A stretch of DNA of 27,439 nt from an uncultured Actinotalea sp. (GTDB taxonomy: Bacteria; Actinomycetota; Actinomycetes; Actinomycetales; Cellulomonadaceae): assembly GCF_946885855.1 (NCBI RefSeq), contig NZ_CAMPHH010000007.1, forward strand, positions 1 through 27,439, given 5' to 3'. Position 1 is the stretch's first letter, and each line of letters opens with the position of its first letter. Positions 7,736 through 15,579 of this stretch are shown in pieces. The notes under the pieces are model-generated. The model made no database searches, had not been told where the DNA came from, and worked only from the letters and a program-made list of their open reading frames with translations. The position numbers and the translations under genes were made by a program.

Positions 7736-8745
7736 CCCGCGATCGGAAGCTCGGCGTCGGCGCGTTCGCGCTGCTGCTGCTCGGGCTCGCCTCGTTCCCC
7801 TACCTCGGCACCTCGAACTACCAGGTGTCCGTGGCCTCGACGGTGATCATCGCGGCGATCCTCGCCTCGACGGTCAACTTCCTCGCCGCCGACGGCGGCA
7901 TGGCCTCCCTCGGTCACGGCGCCATCGCCGGGGCCGCGGCCTACGGCGCGGGCTGGGCGTCCCTGCAGGGGCACTCCATGACGACCCAGGTCGTGCTCGC
8001 GATGGCCGTCGGCATCGTGGTCACCGTCGTGTACGGCGTGCTGTCGATGCGCACGAGCGGGATCTACTTCCTCATGGTGACCCTCGCCCTCGGCATGGTC
8101 GTCTTCGGGCTCGCCTTCCGGCTCTCCAGCGTCACCCGCGGTGAGAACGGCATCACGGGGATCGACCGCCCGGCGATCCTCGAGGAGCACTGGGTCTACT
8201 ACCTGTTCGTCGTCGGCGCCTTCGCCGTCACGACGGGCCTGCTGTGGGTCGTCAGCCGGTCGCCGTTCGGTGCGACCCTGCGGGGGATCCGCGACTCCGA
8301 GAGCCGCATGCGCAGCCTCGGCTACTACGTGCCGGCCTACAAGCTCGGCGCCTTCATGATCTCGGGGACGGTGGCCAGCTTCGCGGGCCTCCTCGCCGTG
8401 TGGCACACGCACTTCGTGAGCCCGTCCGCGACGGAGCTGGGCCGCTCGGTCCTGCTCATCGTCATGGTCATCCTGGGCGGTCTCGGCACGACGCTCGGCC
8501 CGCTGGTCGGTGCCGCGATCGTCATCCTCGTCGAGAACGTCGTCTCGAACTCGGTCGAACGCTGGCCGACGGTCCTCGGTGCGATCTTCATCCTGACGAT
8601 CCTCTTCGCCCGGGCGGGACTGGTCGGCAACGCCGCCGCGTTCCTGCGCCGGCGGCGCCACGGGGCGACGACGGAGGAGGAGCCGACCGACGGCTCCGAC
8701 TCCTCGGACACCCCTTCCCTCACCCGCTCCACCCCGTCCGCGTGA
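7732..8745 (+). CDS. Branched-chain amino acid-type ABC permease, LivM-like
   Basis: Second membrane subunit of the importer, 337 aa with eight to ten hydrophobic segments. The LivM hallmark stretches GGMASLGHGAIAG near residue 55 and ATLRGIRDSESRMRSLGY near 180 are present. The ATG overlaps the LivH stop in ATGA and follows GGGAGG. The Ser/Asp/Glu-rich C-terminal tail after the RRRR stretch is cytosolic and shows no motif. It would form a heterodimer with the preceding permease. The pairing with two ATPases and a lipoprotein makes a full import system. Confidence 0.92.
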   Translation: MTRDRKLGVGAFALLLLGLASFPYLGTSNYQVSVASTVIIAAILASTVNFLAADGGMASLGHGAIAGAAAYGAGWASLQGHSMTTQVVLAMAVGIVVTVVYGVLSMRTSGIYFLMVTLALGMVVFGLAFRLSSVTRGENGITGIDRPAILEEHWVYYLFVVGAFAVTTGLLWVVSRSPFGATLRGIRDSESRMRSLGYYVPAYKLGAFMISGTVASFAGLLAVWHTHFVSPSATELGRSVLLIVMVILGGLGTTLGPLVGAAIVILVENVVSNSVERWPTVLGAIFILTILFARAGLVGNAAAFLRRRRHGATTEEEPTDGSDSSDTPSLTRSTPSA

Positions 8746-8762
8746 CACGAAAGGAACTCCCC

Positions 8763-10088
8763 ATGAGGTCAACGACGATGTTGGCTCCCCGTCGGTGGGG
8801 TGCCACCCTGGGTCTCGGCGTCATCGCCGCGCTCACCCTCGCCGCCTGCGCCCCTGCGGGCTCCGAGGAGCCGGCGCCGGCCGGCACCGCTGACGAGTCG
8901 CCGGCGGAGTCCGACGGCGAGGAGGCCCCCGCCGAGGGCGGCACCCTCAAGGTCGGCTACATCGCCCCGATCACGGGCAACTTCGCGGTCGCCGGCCAGG
9001 AGATGGTCGACGGCTGGAACCTGTACTGGGAGATCAACGGCACCGAGGTCGGCGGTGTCACCGTCGAGACGATCGTCGAGGACGACGCCGGCAACCCCGA
9101 GATCTCGCTCACCAAGGCGCGCAAGCTCGTCGAGTCCGACGAGGTCGACGTCGTCGTCGGCCCGCTGCTGGCCAACACGGCGCTCGCGGTCGCGAACTAC
9201 ACCGCGTCGGTCGGCGTCCCGAACCTGCACCCGGTCGCGGCCGCCGACGACCTCACGCAGCGCGAGGCGAACGAGTTCACCGTGCGCTCCGGCTCGATGG
9301 CGGGCTCGCAGGCGAACTACCCGGGCGGAGTCTGGGCCGCCGAGCAGGGCCACGAGACGGCCGTCACGCTCTGCCCCGACTACGCCTTCGGGTGGGAGTC
9401 CTGCGCCGGCTTCAAGCAGGGCTTCGAGCAGAACGGCGGCGAGGTCGTCGCGCAGTACTGGTACCCGAACGGCACGTCGGACTTCGCGACCTACGTCTCG
9501 CAGATCCAGTCGGCCGGGGCGGACATCGCCTACGTGGCCACCGCGGGCGGCGCGCCCGGGCCGGACTTCATGCGCAGCTTCCTGGGCCTCGGCCTCGGTG
9601 AGTCGCAGGAGATCCTCATGAACTGCTGCTCGATGGACCAGGCGACCCTGCGTGCCCTCGGCGACGAGGTGCTCGGCTTCAAGTCGGTCAGCAACTGGGC
9701 CGAGGGGCGCGACGCCCCGGAGGTCAAGGAGTTCAACGAGGCGTACGCCGAGCGCTACGAGGGCAAGATCCCCTCGCTCAACGTCGCGGGCGGCTACGTC
9801 ACCGCCAGCCAGGTCGCGCAGGTCCTCGAGGAGAACGGTCTCGTGACGGGTGCGGACCTCGTGGCCGCGATCTCGGCCACGACCTTCGCGGACTCGATCC
9901 TCGGCGAGACGGTCTTCGACGAGTACAACAACCCGGTCAGCCCGGTCTACATCCGGGAGGTCCAGGAGGTCGACGGCCAGCTGCTCAACGTCCCGATCGA
10001 GACGTTCCCGGCCGTCGACCAGTGGCTCGGGATGGACCCCGAAGAGGCGATGGCCCGGCCGACCTACTCCCAGCAGTTCCAGGGATAG
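8763..10088 (+). CDS. ABC importer substrate-binding lipoprotein, LivK/UrtA/AmiC-like
   Basis: A 441-aa extracellular binding protein. The signal peptide runs from ARG-rich residues 10-11 through the hydrophobic stretch to the lipobox LAAC with Cys29 as the lipidated residue. A Ser/Glu/Pro-rich linker (about 32-60) then leads to the Peripla_BP_6 fold starting at LKVGYIAPITGNFAVAG. The motif VDVVVGPLLANTALAV fits the ligand-binding cleft of the family. It is longer than LivK (about 370 aa) and nearer to amide- or urea-type receptors in length, but the ligand cannot be read from sequence. AAAGGA precedes the ATG. It sits between the permeases and ATPases, the usual order. It is the best handle on the pathway substrate. 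Confidence 0.93.
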   Translation: MRSTTMLAPRRWGATLGLGVIAALTLAACAPAGSEEPAPAGTADESPAESDGEEAPAEGGTLKVGYIAPITGNFAVAGQEMVDGWNLYWEINGTEVGGVTVETIVEDDAGNPEISLTKARKLVESDEVDVVVGPLLANTALAVANYTASVGVPNLHPVAAADDLTQREANEFTVRSGSMAGSQANYPGGVWAAEQGHETAVTLCPDYAFGWESCAGFKQGFEQNGGEVVAQYWYPNGTSDFATYVSQIQSAGADIAYVATAGGAPGPDFMRSFLGLGLGESQEILMNCCSMDQATLRALGDEVLGFKSVSNWAEGRDAPEVKEFNEAYAERYEGKIPSLNVAGGYVTASQVAQVLEENGLVTGADLVAAISATTFADSILGETVFDEYNNPVSPVYIREVQEVDGQLLNVPIETFPAVDQWLGMDPEEAMARPTYSQQFQG

Positions 10089-10093
10089 GTCCG

Positions 10094-10885
10094 ATGACCG
10101 GCACCACGACGGCTCCGGGCCCGCACGGGCCCGGAGCCCCGGTCCTCGTCGCGGACGCCGTCGGCAAGCGGTTCGGCGGCGTCCAGGCGGTGGACGGGAT
10201 CTCGCTGACGATGGCCCCCGGCGAGCGCATCGGCGTCATCGGTCCCAACGGCGCGGGCAAGACGACCCTCTTCAAGATGCTGGCGGGGGACGAGCTGCCC
10301 ACCGCCGGCACGGTCGAGCTCTTCGGCCAGGACGTCACGAAGATCGGGACGGCGCGCCGCGCCCGCCTCGGGCTGGGCCGGACCTTCCAGGTCTCGAACC
10401 TGTTCAAGGACATGACCGTCCTCGACAACGTGCGCGTGGCCGCGCGCGGCGGCACGCCCAAGGCCCGCGTGTTCTGGCGACCCCAGCGCGCGCGGGACGA
10501 GGTGTCGCAGCGCGCGCTGGCGACACTCGAGTCGGTCGGGCTCTCCCGGCGGGTCGGGGACACGGTGTCCGACCTCTCCCACGGGGAGCAGCGCCAGCTC
10601 GAGATCGCCATGGCGCTCGTCACCGAGCCCCGGATCCTCCTGCTCGACGAGCCGGCCGCCGGCCTCTCGGCGGCCGAGCGGGGAACCCTCCGGCGGCTCG
10701 TCGAGGAGCTGCCCCGGACCCTGCCCATCCTCCTGATCGAGCACGACATGTCCCTGGCCCTCGGGCTCACCGACCGCGTGATGTGCATGGAGAACGGCCG
10801 CCACGTCGTCACCGGCACACCGCAGGAGGTGCGGGACAACCCGACGGTCAAGGAGATCTACCTGGGAAGGCGTGACAAGAAGTGA
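10094..10885 (+). CDS. ABC importer ATPase, LivG-like
   Basis: A 263-aa nucleotide-binding subunit. Walker A GPNGAGKTT, signature LSHGEQRQLEIAMAL and Walker B ILLLDEPAAGLS are complete, with the switch His in IEHDMSL. LivG-type features include the long helical insert and the GRTFQVSNLF stretch. The start ATG at 10094 lies six bases after the binding protein stop. About 18 extra residues rich in Gly, Thr and Pro precede the first strand. It pairs with the LivF-like ATPase that overlaps its stop codon. Confidence 0.95.
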   Translation: MTGTTTAPGPHGPGAPVLVADAVGKRFGGVQAVDGISLTMAPGERIGVIGPNGAGKTTLFKMLAGDELPTAGTVELFGQDVTKIGTARRARLGLGRTFQVSNLFKDMTVLDNVRVAARGGTPKARVFWRPQRARDEVSQRALATLESVGLSRRVGDTVSDLSHGEQRQLEIAMALVTEPRILLLDEPAAGLSAAERGTLRRLVEELPRTLPILLIEHDMSLALGLTDRVMCMENGRHVVTGTPQEVRDNPTVKEIYLGRRDKK

Positions 10886-11598
10886 CTCTCGAGGTCTCGG
10901 ACCTGCACGTCGGCTACGCCACGGCCACGGTCCTCCACGGTGTCGACCTCACGGTGGGTGACGGTCAGTCGGTCGCCCTCCTCGGCCGCAACGGCATGGG
11001 CAAGACGACGCTCGTCCGCTCGGTCTGCGGTCTGCGCCCCCCGACGGTGGTGCGTGGCTCCGTCGTCTTCGATGGTGTCGACATCACCCGGAGGTCGCCG
11101 TTCCAGATCTCCCGGGCGGGCATCGCCATCGTCCCGCAGGGGCGGCGGGTCTTCGGCTCCCTGACGACGACCGAGAACCTCACCGTGGTCCCGCGACGGC
11201 GCGCGGCCTCCGCCGCCGAGCCGTGGACCGTCGAGCGGGTCTTCGAGTTCTTCCCCCGCCTGGCGGACCGCGCGAAGCAGATGGCTCGGTCGCTGTCCGG
11301 TGGCGAGCAGCAGATGCTGGCGATCGGCCGGGCGCTCATGACGAACCCGAGCCTGCTCATCATGGACGAGCCGAGCGAGGGCCTCGCCCCGGCGATCCTC
11401 GACATCATCCAGGACCGCCTGGCCGAGCTGCGCCGGTCCGGTCTGTCGATCCTCCTCGCGGAGCAGAACGTCGACCTCGCGCTCGACATCGCCGAGCACG
11501 TCGTCATCATCGACGACACGGGCCGCAGCACGTGGACCGGCTCGGCCGACCAGCTGCGGGCCGATGCCGCGCCGCTGGAGCAGTACCTGGGCATCTGA
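10882..11598 (+). CDS. ABC importer ATPase, LivF-like
   Basis: A 238-aa nucleotide-binding subunit. Walker A GRNGMGKTT, signature LSGGEQQMLAIGRAL and Walker B LLIMDEPSEGLAP are typical of LivF, as is VPQGRRVFGSLT. Its GTG start overlaps the stop of the LivG-like gene in GTGA. It closes the five-gene importer operon. A small hairpin follows at 11606-11622. Confidence 0.95.
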   Translation: MTLEVSDLHVGYATATVLHGVDLTVGDGQSVALLGRNGMGKTTLVRSVCGLRPPTVVRGSVVFDGVDITRRSPFQISRAGIAIVPQGRRVFGSLTTTENLTVVPRRRAASAAEPWTVERVFEFFPRLADRAKQMARSLSGGEQQMLAIGRALMTNPSLLIMDEPSEGLAPAILDIIQDRLAELRRSGLSILLAEQNVDLALDIAEHVVIIDDTGRSTWTGSADQLRADAAPLEQYLGI

Positions 11599-11605
11599 TC
11601 CCCGA

Positions 11606-11622
11606 CGCCCGTAGCGCGGGCG
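11606..11622. terminator. Hairpin at the end of the ABC operon
   Basis: CGCCCG-TAGCG-CGGGCG is a perfect 6-bp stem with a 5-base loop, 8 bp after the LivF-like stop. It separates that operon from the new promoter at 11635. Confidence 0.45.
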
Positions 11623-11634
11623 AGCACAGGACCC

Positions 11635-11660
11635 TATGATCAAGGCAGCAAACGATTGCA
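11635..11660 (+). promoter_or_regulatory. Promoter with operator copy D at the start site
   Basis: A strong -10, TATGAT (11635-11640), is followed after six bases by AGCAAACGATTGCA (11647-11660), matching TGCAAACGWTTGCA at 13 of 14 positions. The operator therefore begins at the expected +1, a classic repression position. The -35 region is weak and overlaps the hairpin at 11606-11622. Confidence 0.65.
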
Positions 11661-11723
11661 TCGAGAAGCGATCGCACGGAGACCACCGCGACCGGAGACG
11701 GTCCGCCGGGACAAGGAGCAGCA

Positions 11724-12659
11724 ATGAGTGACACGAAGCCGACCGTCGGCTGGATCGGCGCCGGTCGCATGGGGTTCCAGCTGGCCAAGCGCCTGCTGGA
11801 CGCCGGGTACGACGTGGCGGTCTACAACCGGACCAAGGCCAAGGCCGAGCCGCTCACGGAGTCCGGCGCGACGCTCGTGGACCGTCCCGTGGAGCTCGCG
11901 AGCCGCGACATCGTCTTCTCGATGGTCTCGGCGGACAAGGACCTCCAGGACGTCATGCTGGGCGAGGGCGGCCTGCTGACGGACCCGGAGCACGCGCCTC
12001 GACTCATCGGCGACGCCTCGACGGTCTCGGTCGGTGCCAGCGAGGTCGTCCGCGCCGCCGCCGACGAGCGCGGCGTCGCGTTCCTCGCCACCCCCGTCTC
12101 GGGCAACCCCGCCGTCATCGCCGCCGGCAAGCTCACCGTGGCCGTCTCCGGCCCCCGGGGCGCGTTCGAGACGGCCGAGCCGCTCCTGCAGACCTGGGGC
12201 CGCGGCGTGACCTACGTGGGCGAGGGAGAGCTGGCCCGGATCGTGAAGATCGCGCACAACGTCTTCCTCGGGGTCGTGATCCAGTCCCTGGCCGAGGTGA
12301 CCGTCCTCGCCGAGGGCGCGGGCGTCAAGCGCGCCGACTTCCTGGCCTTCCTCAACGACTCGGTCATGGGCTCCGTGTTCACGCAGTACAAGACGCCGGC
12401 GCTCGTGAACCTCGACTTCACCCCGACCTTCACGCCGGTCCTCCTCCAGAAGGACTTCGACCTCGGCCTCAAGGCCGCGGCCCAGTCCGGCGTGGTCATG
12501 CCGGTCGCCTCGGTGACGCGGAACCTCGTCGCGCAGGAGGTCGGCAACGGCAACACGGAGCAGGACTTCGCCTCCCTCATCCTCACCATCGCGCGTGGCT
12601 CCGGTCTGGACATCCGGTCCGAGGACGCCGACGTGAGCGACGGCCTCGAGGCCGAGTGA
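11724..12659 (+). CDS. 3-hydroxyisobutyrate dehydrogenase-like NAD(P)-dependent oxidoreductase
   Basis: A 311-aa beta-hydroxyacid dehydrogenase. The dinucleotide loop is GAGRMG (12-17), the substrate-binding stretches are DASTVS and TPVSGNP, and the catalytic Lys175 with Asn179 is in VKIAHN. The C-terminal helical domain has the KDFDLGLKAA signature. The family reduces or oxidises short 2- or 3-hydroxyacids such as tartronate semialdehyde, 3-hydroxyisobutyrate or glyoxylate. The normally conserved second Gly of the PVSGG loop is Asn. It has a good AAGGAG before the ATG and is first of a unit with the second M24 paralog and the alpha/beta hydrolase. Operator copy D lies at its promoter. It probably handles a hydroxyacid or semialdehyde released by the hydrolases. 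Confidence 0.88.
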   Translation: MSDTKPTVGWIGAGRMGFQLAKRLLDAGYDVAVYNRTKAKAEPLTESGATLVDRPVELASRDIVFSMVSADKDLQDVMLGEGGLLTDPEHAPRLIGDASTVSVGASEVVRAAADERGVAFLATPVSGNPAVIAAGKLTVAVSGPRGAFETAEPLLQTWGRGVTYVGEGELARIVKIAHNVFLGVVIQSLAEVTVLAEGAGVKRADFLAFLNDSVMGSVFTQYKTPALVNLDFTPTFTPVLLQKDFDLGLKAAAQSGVVMPVASVTRNLVAQEVGNGNTEQDFASLILTIARGSGLDIRSEDADVSDGLEAE

Positions 12660-12660
12660 G

Positions 12661-13971
12661 ATGAGCCACCACCACCACGGCCGCGAGGGGGACCGGGCGT
12701 TCGAGCGCCCGAGCACCCGCCCGGCGGGCGTCCGCCCGCTGGGCGCTCCGGGGCAGGTCGCCGTCGACTACGAGCACCGGGTCGACTTCGACCGGCTCCG
12801 GCGCTACCGGCTCGCGCGGGCGCACGCCGCGCTCGAGGCGAGCGGCTGCGGTGCGTTCCTGCTCTTCGACTTCTACAACATCCGCTACACGACCCAGACG
12901 TGGATCGGCGGCGCCCTCGGCGACAAGATGATCCGCTACGCGCTGCTCCTGCCGGGCAAGGACCCGATCCTGTGGGACTTCGGCTCGGCGGTCCGGCACC
13001 ACAAGATGTACTCGGACTGGATGCCGCAGGAGAACCACCGGCCCGGCTTCCTCGGCTTCCGCGGCGCGGTGGCCCCGGAGGGCGGCGCCGACCTCATGAA
13101 GGACGCCGTCACCGAGATCCGGGGGATCCTCGCCGAGGAGGGGCTCGCGGACGCCCCGCTGGGGCTCGACATCGTCGAGCCGCCGTTCCTCTTCGAGCTG
13201 GAGCGGCAGGGGATCCGGATCGCGGACGCGCAGCAGCCGATGCTGGACGCCCGGGTGATCAAGAACCAGGACGAGATCATGCTGCTCAACCAGGCGGCGG
13301 CGATGGTCGACGGCGTCTACCAGGACATCGTCGACGCGCTGCGGCCCGGGGTCCGGGAGAACGAGATCGTCGCGCTGGCCAACAAGCGGCTCTACGAGTA
13401 CGGCTCGGACCAGGTCGAGGCGATCAACGCGATCTCCGGCGAGCGCTGCAACCCGCACCCGCACAACTTCACCGACCGCATCATCCGGCCCGGTGACCAG
13501 GCGTTCTTCGACATCATCCACTCCTACAACGGGTACCGGACCTGCTACTACCGCACCTTCGGGGTCGGCTGGGCCACGCAGAGCCAGCGCGACGCCTACG
13601 CGCAGGCGCGGGAGTGGATGGACGACGCGCTCGACGCGCTGCGGCCCGGTGTGGGCTCGGACGAGGTCGCGAAGGTGCTGCCGAAGGCGCAGGACTTCGG
13701 CTTCGACAACGAGCTCGCCGCCTTCGGGCTGCAGTTCGCGCACGGCCTCGGTCTGGGCCTGCACGAGCGGCCGATCATCTCCCGGCTCAACTCGATGAAG
13801 GACCCGGTCGAGCTCCAGCCCGGCATGGTCTTCGCGATGGAGACGTACTGCCCCGCCTCCGACGGCATCTCGGCCGCGCGGATCGAGGAGGAGGTCGTCG
13901 TCACCGACTACGGGATCGAGGTGCTCACGAAGTTCCCGGCGCAGGACCTCTTCGTGGCCAACCCCTACTAG
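12661..13971 (+). CDS. M24 family (creatinase/aminopeptidase P fold) hydrolase, paralog 2
   Basis: A 436-aa protein colinear with the M24 protein at 5166. They share INAISGERC-PHPH, GYRTCYYRTF and RIEEE blocks, so they arose by duplication. Metal ligands Asp284, His361, Glu394 and Glu409 are present, and the second Asp is replaced by Cys295, as in paralog 1. Unlike paralog 1 it keeps the HE of the HGLGLGLHERP stretch. The ATG begins one base after the stop of the dehydrogenase gene, so coupling is expected. Its N-terminus carries a natural run of four His (residues 3-6) whose role is unclear. Two paralogs in one regulon suggest either a heteromeric enzyme or two successive substrates. No signal peptide is seen, so it is cytosolic. 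Confidence 0.86.
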   Translation: MSHHHHGREGDRAFERPSTRPAGVRPLGAPGQVAVDYEHRVDFDRLRRYRLARAHAALEASGCGAFLLFDFYNIRYTTQTWIGGALGDKMIRYALLLPGKDPILWDFGSAVRHHKMYSDWMPQENHRPGFLGFRGAVAPEGGADLMKDAVTEIRGILAEEGLADAPLGLDIVEPPFLFELERQGIRIADAQQPMLDARVIKNQDEIMLLNQAAAMVDGVYQDIVDALRPGVRENEIVALANKRLYEYGSDQVEAINAISGERCNPHPHNFTDRIIRPGDQAFFDIIHSYNGYRTCYYRTFGVGWATQSQRDAYAQAREWMDDALDALRPGVGSDEVAKVLPKAQDFGFDNELAAFGLQFAHGLGLGLHERPIISRLNSMKDPVELQPGMVFAMETYCPASDGISAARIEEEVVVTDYGIEVLTKFPAQDLFVANPY

Positions 13972-13983
13972 ACGGCGCTGACG

Positions 13984-14790
13984 GTGGCCGTCCGGGAGTC
14001 GGTGCTCAGCACGCCGCGGCTCTCCCTGCGCGCGCGGTCCGCGGGCGCAGGGGAGCTGCTGGTGTTCCTGCACGGGATCACCGCCGGCGCCGCCGTGTGG
14101 GACCCCGTCCTGGAGGAGCTCGCCGGGCACTACCGGTGCGTCGCGGTCGACCAGCGGGGGCACGGCCGGTCCGACAAGCCGGCGACCGGCTACACGGCCG
14201 CCGACTACGTCGCCGACGTCGCCGCGGTGCTCGACGTGCTCGGCCCGGCGCGCGCCGTCGTCGGCCACTCCCTCGGGGCGCGGAACGCGATCCTCGCGGG
14301 CGCGGCCCTGCCGGGACGGATCGGGGCGGTCGTCGCCGTCGAGTACGTGGCGGGGATGGAGCCGGAGGTCTTCGAGCGCCTGCGCGCCGCCCGCGCCGGG
14401 GGCGACGGCCACCTGGCCGACGACGACGCCGCCCGCGCGGCCGTCCGGGCACGGTCGCCCCTGCTGCCGGACGACGCCGTCGAGCGGCGGGTGCGGCACC
14501 TGTACGAGCCGGCCGACGGCGGCCTCGTACCGCTGGCCTCGCCGGCGGCGGTGGAGCAGACGCTGGCCGCGATGGACGTCGACCTCACCGGCGCCCTGCG
14601 CGACTCGACGGTCCCGGTGCTGCTCGTGCGGGGGGCCGACAGCCCGTTCGTCTCCCGGGCGGCCTTCGCGCGCAGCGTCGGGCTGCGCCCGGGGCTGCAG
14701 GGCGCCGTCGTGCCCGGGACCGACCACTTCGTGCCCGAGGAGGCGCCGCTGGAGGTGGCCGCGCTGGTCCGGGAGATGGTCGGCGGCTAG
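13984..14790 (+). CDS. Alpha/beta hydrolase
   Basis: A 268-aa alpha/beta-fold hydrolase of the carboxylesterase/C-C bond hydrolase type. The oxyanion stretch FLHGIT (28-33), the nucleophile elbow GHSLGA with Ser96, acid Asp219 in RGADSP and base His248 in GTDHFVPEE form a complete triad. The strand-loop VDQRGHGRSDKP is typical. It likely cleaves an ester, amide or thioester intermediate, or is an N-formyl-amide deformylase-like enzyme; sequence alone cannot decide. It follows the second M24 gene by 12 bp and probably shares its transcript. The GTG start has only a weak upstream GACGG. Confidence 0.87.
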   Translation: MAVRESVLSTPRLSLRARSAGAGELLVFLHGITAGAAVWDPVLEELAGHYRCVAVDQRGHGRSDKPATGYTAADYVADVAAVLDVLGPARAVVGHSLGARNAILAGAALPGRIGAVVAVEYVAGMEPEVFERLRAARAGGDGHLADDDAARAAVRARSPLLPDDAVERRVRHLYEPADGGLVPLASPAAVEQTLAAMDVDLTGALRDSTVPVLLVRGADSPFVSRAAFARSVGLRPGLQGAVVPGTDHFVPEEAPLEVAALVREMVGG

Positions 14791-14827
14791 GCCCGCGGGA
14801 CCGGCTCCCGGGTGTACAGCCGGACGC

Positions 14828-14855
14828 TACAGTGAGGGCCCGGTCCGGCCGGGCC
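14828..14855 (+). promoter_or_regulatory. Probable promoter and leader hairpin of the XRE-cupin gene
   Basis: TACAGT (14828-14833) fits a -10 box. A second TACAG occurs 13 bp upstream at 14815. Just downstream GGCCCGG-TCCGG-CCGGGCC (14837-14855) forms a 7-bp hairpin near the expected +1, ahead of the AGGAGGG at 14869-14875. The hairpin could instead terminate the alpha/beta hydrolase transcript. No copy of the TGCAAACG operator is present here. Confidence 0.4.
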
Positions 14856-14881
14856 GGCCTACGGTGCGAGGAGGGTGCTCG

Positions 14882-15568
14882 GTGGCAGCGGAGGTCGCGG
14901 CGACGGGCGCCCGGGTTCGCGACGCGCGCGGCGTGGACCAGCTCGGGCGTCGCCTGCGCGAGGCCCGCCTGGGGCGGGGGATGAGCCTGCGGGAGACGGC
15001 GTCCCGCGCCGGGATCTCGCCGAGCCTGCTCTCTCAGGTCGAGACCGGCAAGGTCCAGCCGTCCGTGACCACTCTCTACGCCGTGGTCACCTGCCTGGAC
15101 CTGTCCATCGACGAGGTGCTCGACCACCAGCCGACCGGGGAGCCGTGGCAGCAGCTCGGCTCCGGCGCGCCGGTGCAGCGCGCGGCCGACGCGCCGACCG
15201 TCACGATGGGCAACGGCGTGACGTGGCGCGGCCTGGCGGTGATGTCCGTGTCGGGGCACGTCGACGGCGTCCTGGCGACCTACGCGCCCCGGGCCACGAG
15301 CTCGGTGGAGGAGGGGCTGACGCGGCACCCCGGCGTCGAGTACGGCTACCTCGTCTCCGGTGAGCTGACCCTCCGGCTCGAGGACGAGATCCACGTCCTG
15401 CGGGCCGGCGACTCCTTCTGCTTCGACTCGACCCGACCGCACCTGTACCTCAACCACACCGATGCCGAGGCGCAGGGCGTCTGGTACGTGGTCAACGGGA
15501 CGCAGCACGTCGCCGCGGATGCGTCGTCGGCCGCAGACGCTGCTGCGGCCGACGACGCCCCGTCCTGA
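14882..15568 (+). CDS. XRE-family regulator with C-terminal cupin sensor domain
   Basis: A 228-aa transcription regulator: helix-turn-helix of the HTH_3 type at about 20-80 (LREARLGRGMSLRETA, then ISPSLLSQVETGKVQPS) and a single cupin domain at about 130-207 with His149, Glu153 and His187. In this family the cupin part binds a small effector such as a metabolite of the controlled pathway. AGGAGGG at 14869-14875 sits six bases before the GTG at 14882, which I prefer to the in-frame GTG at 14864. It is the only DNA-binding protein inside the catabolic block, which makes it the linked regulator candidate. The Ala/Asp-rich tail (208-228) is encoded by a 16-bp perfect inverted repeat and looks shaped by that hairpin rather than by protein function. 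Confidence 0.9.
   Translation: MAAEVAATGARVRDARGVDQLGRRLREARLGRGMSLRETASRAGISPSLLSQVETGKVQPSVTTLYAVVTCLDLSIDEVLDHQPTGEPWQQLGSGAPVQRAADAPTVTMGNGVTWRGLAVMSVSGHVDGVLATYAPRATSSVEEGLTRHPGVEYGYLVSGELTLRLEDEIHVLRAGDSFCFDSTRPHLYLNHTDAEAQGVWYVVNGTQHVAADASSAADAAAADDAPS
15521..15558. terminator. Terminator hairpin inside the 3' end of the XRE-cupin gene
   Basis: A perfect 16-bp stem (15521-15536 with 15543-15558) closes a 6-base loop, ACGCTG. It lies within the last codons of the XRE-cupin gene and 21 bp beyond the stop of the converging amidohydrolase gene, which leaves only 11 bp between the genes. It probably ends both transcripts. There is no U-tract on either strand. Confidence 0.65.
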
Positions 15569-15579
15569 GCGGTACGCCC

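Noticed and set aside
12661..12690. Engineered His-tag on the second M24 protein
   Set aside because: A run of only four His after MS, in natural context and codon use, with no vector sequence around.
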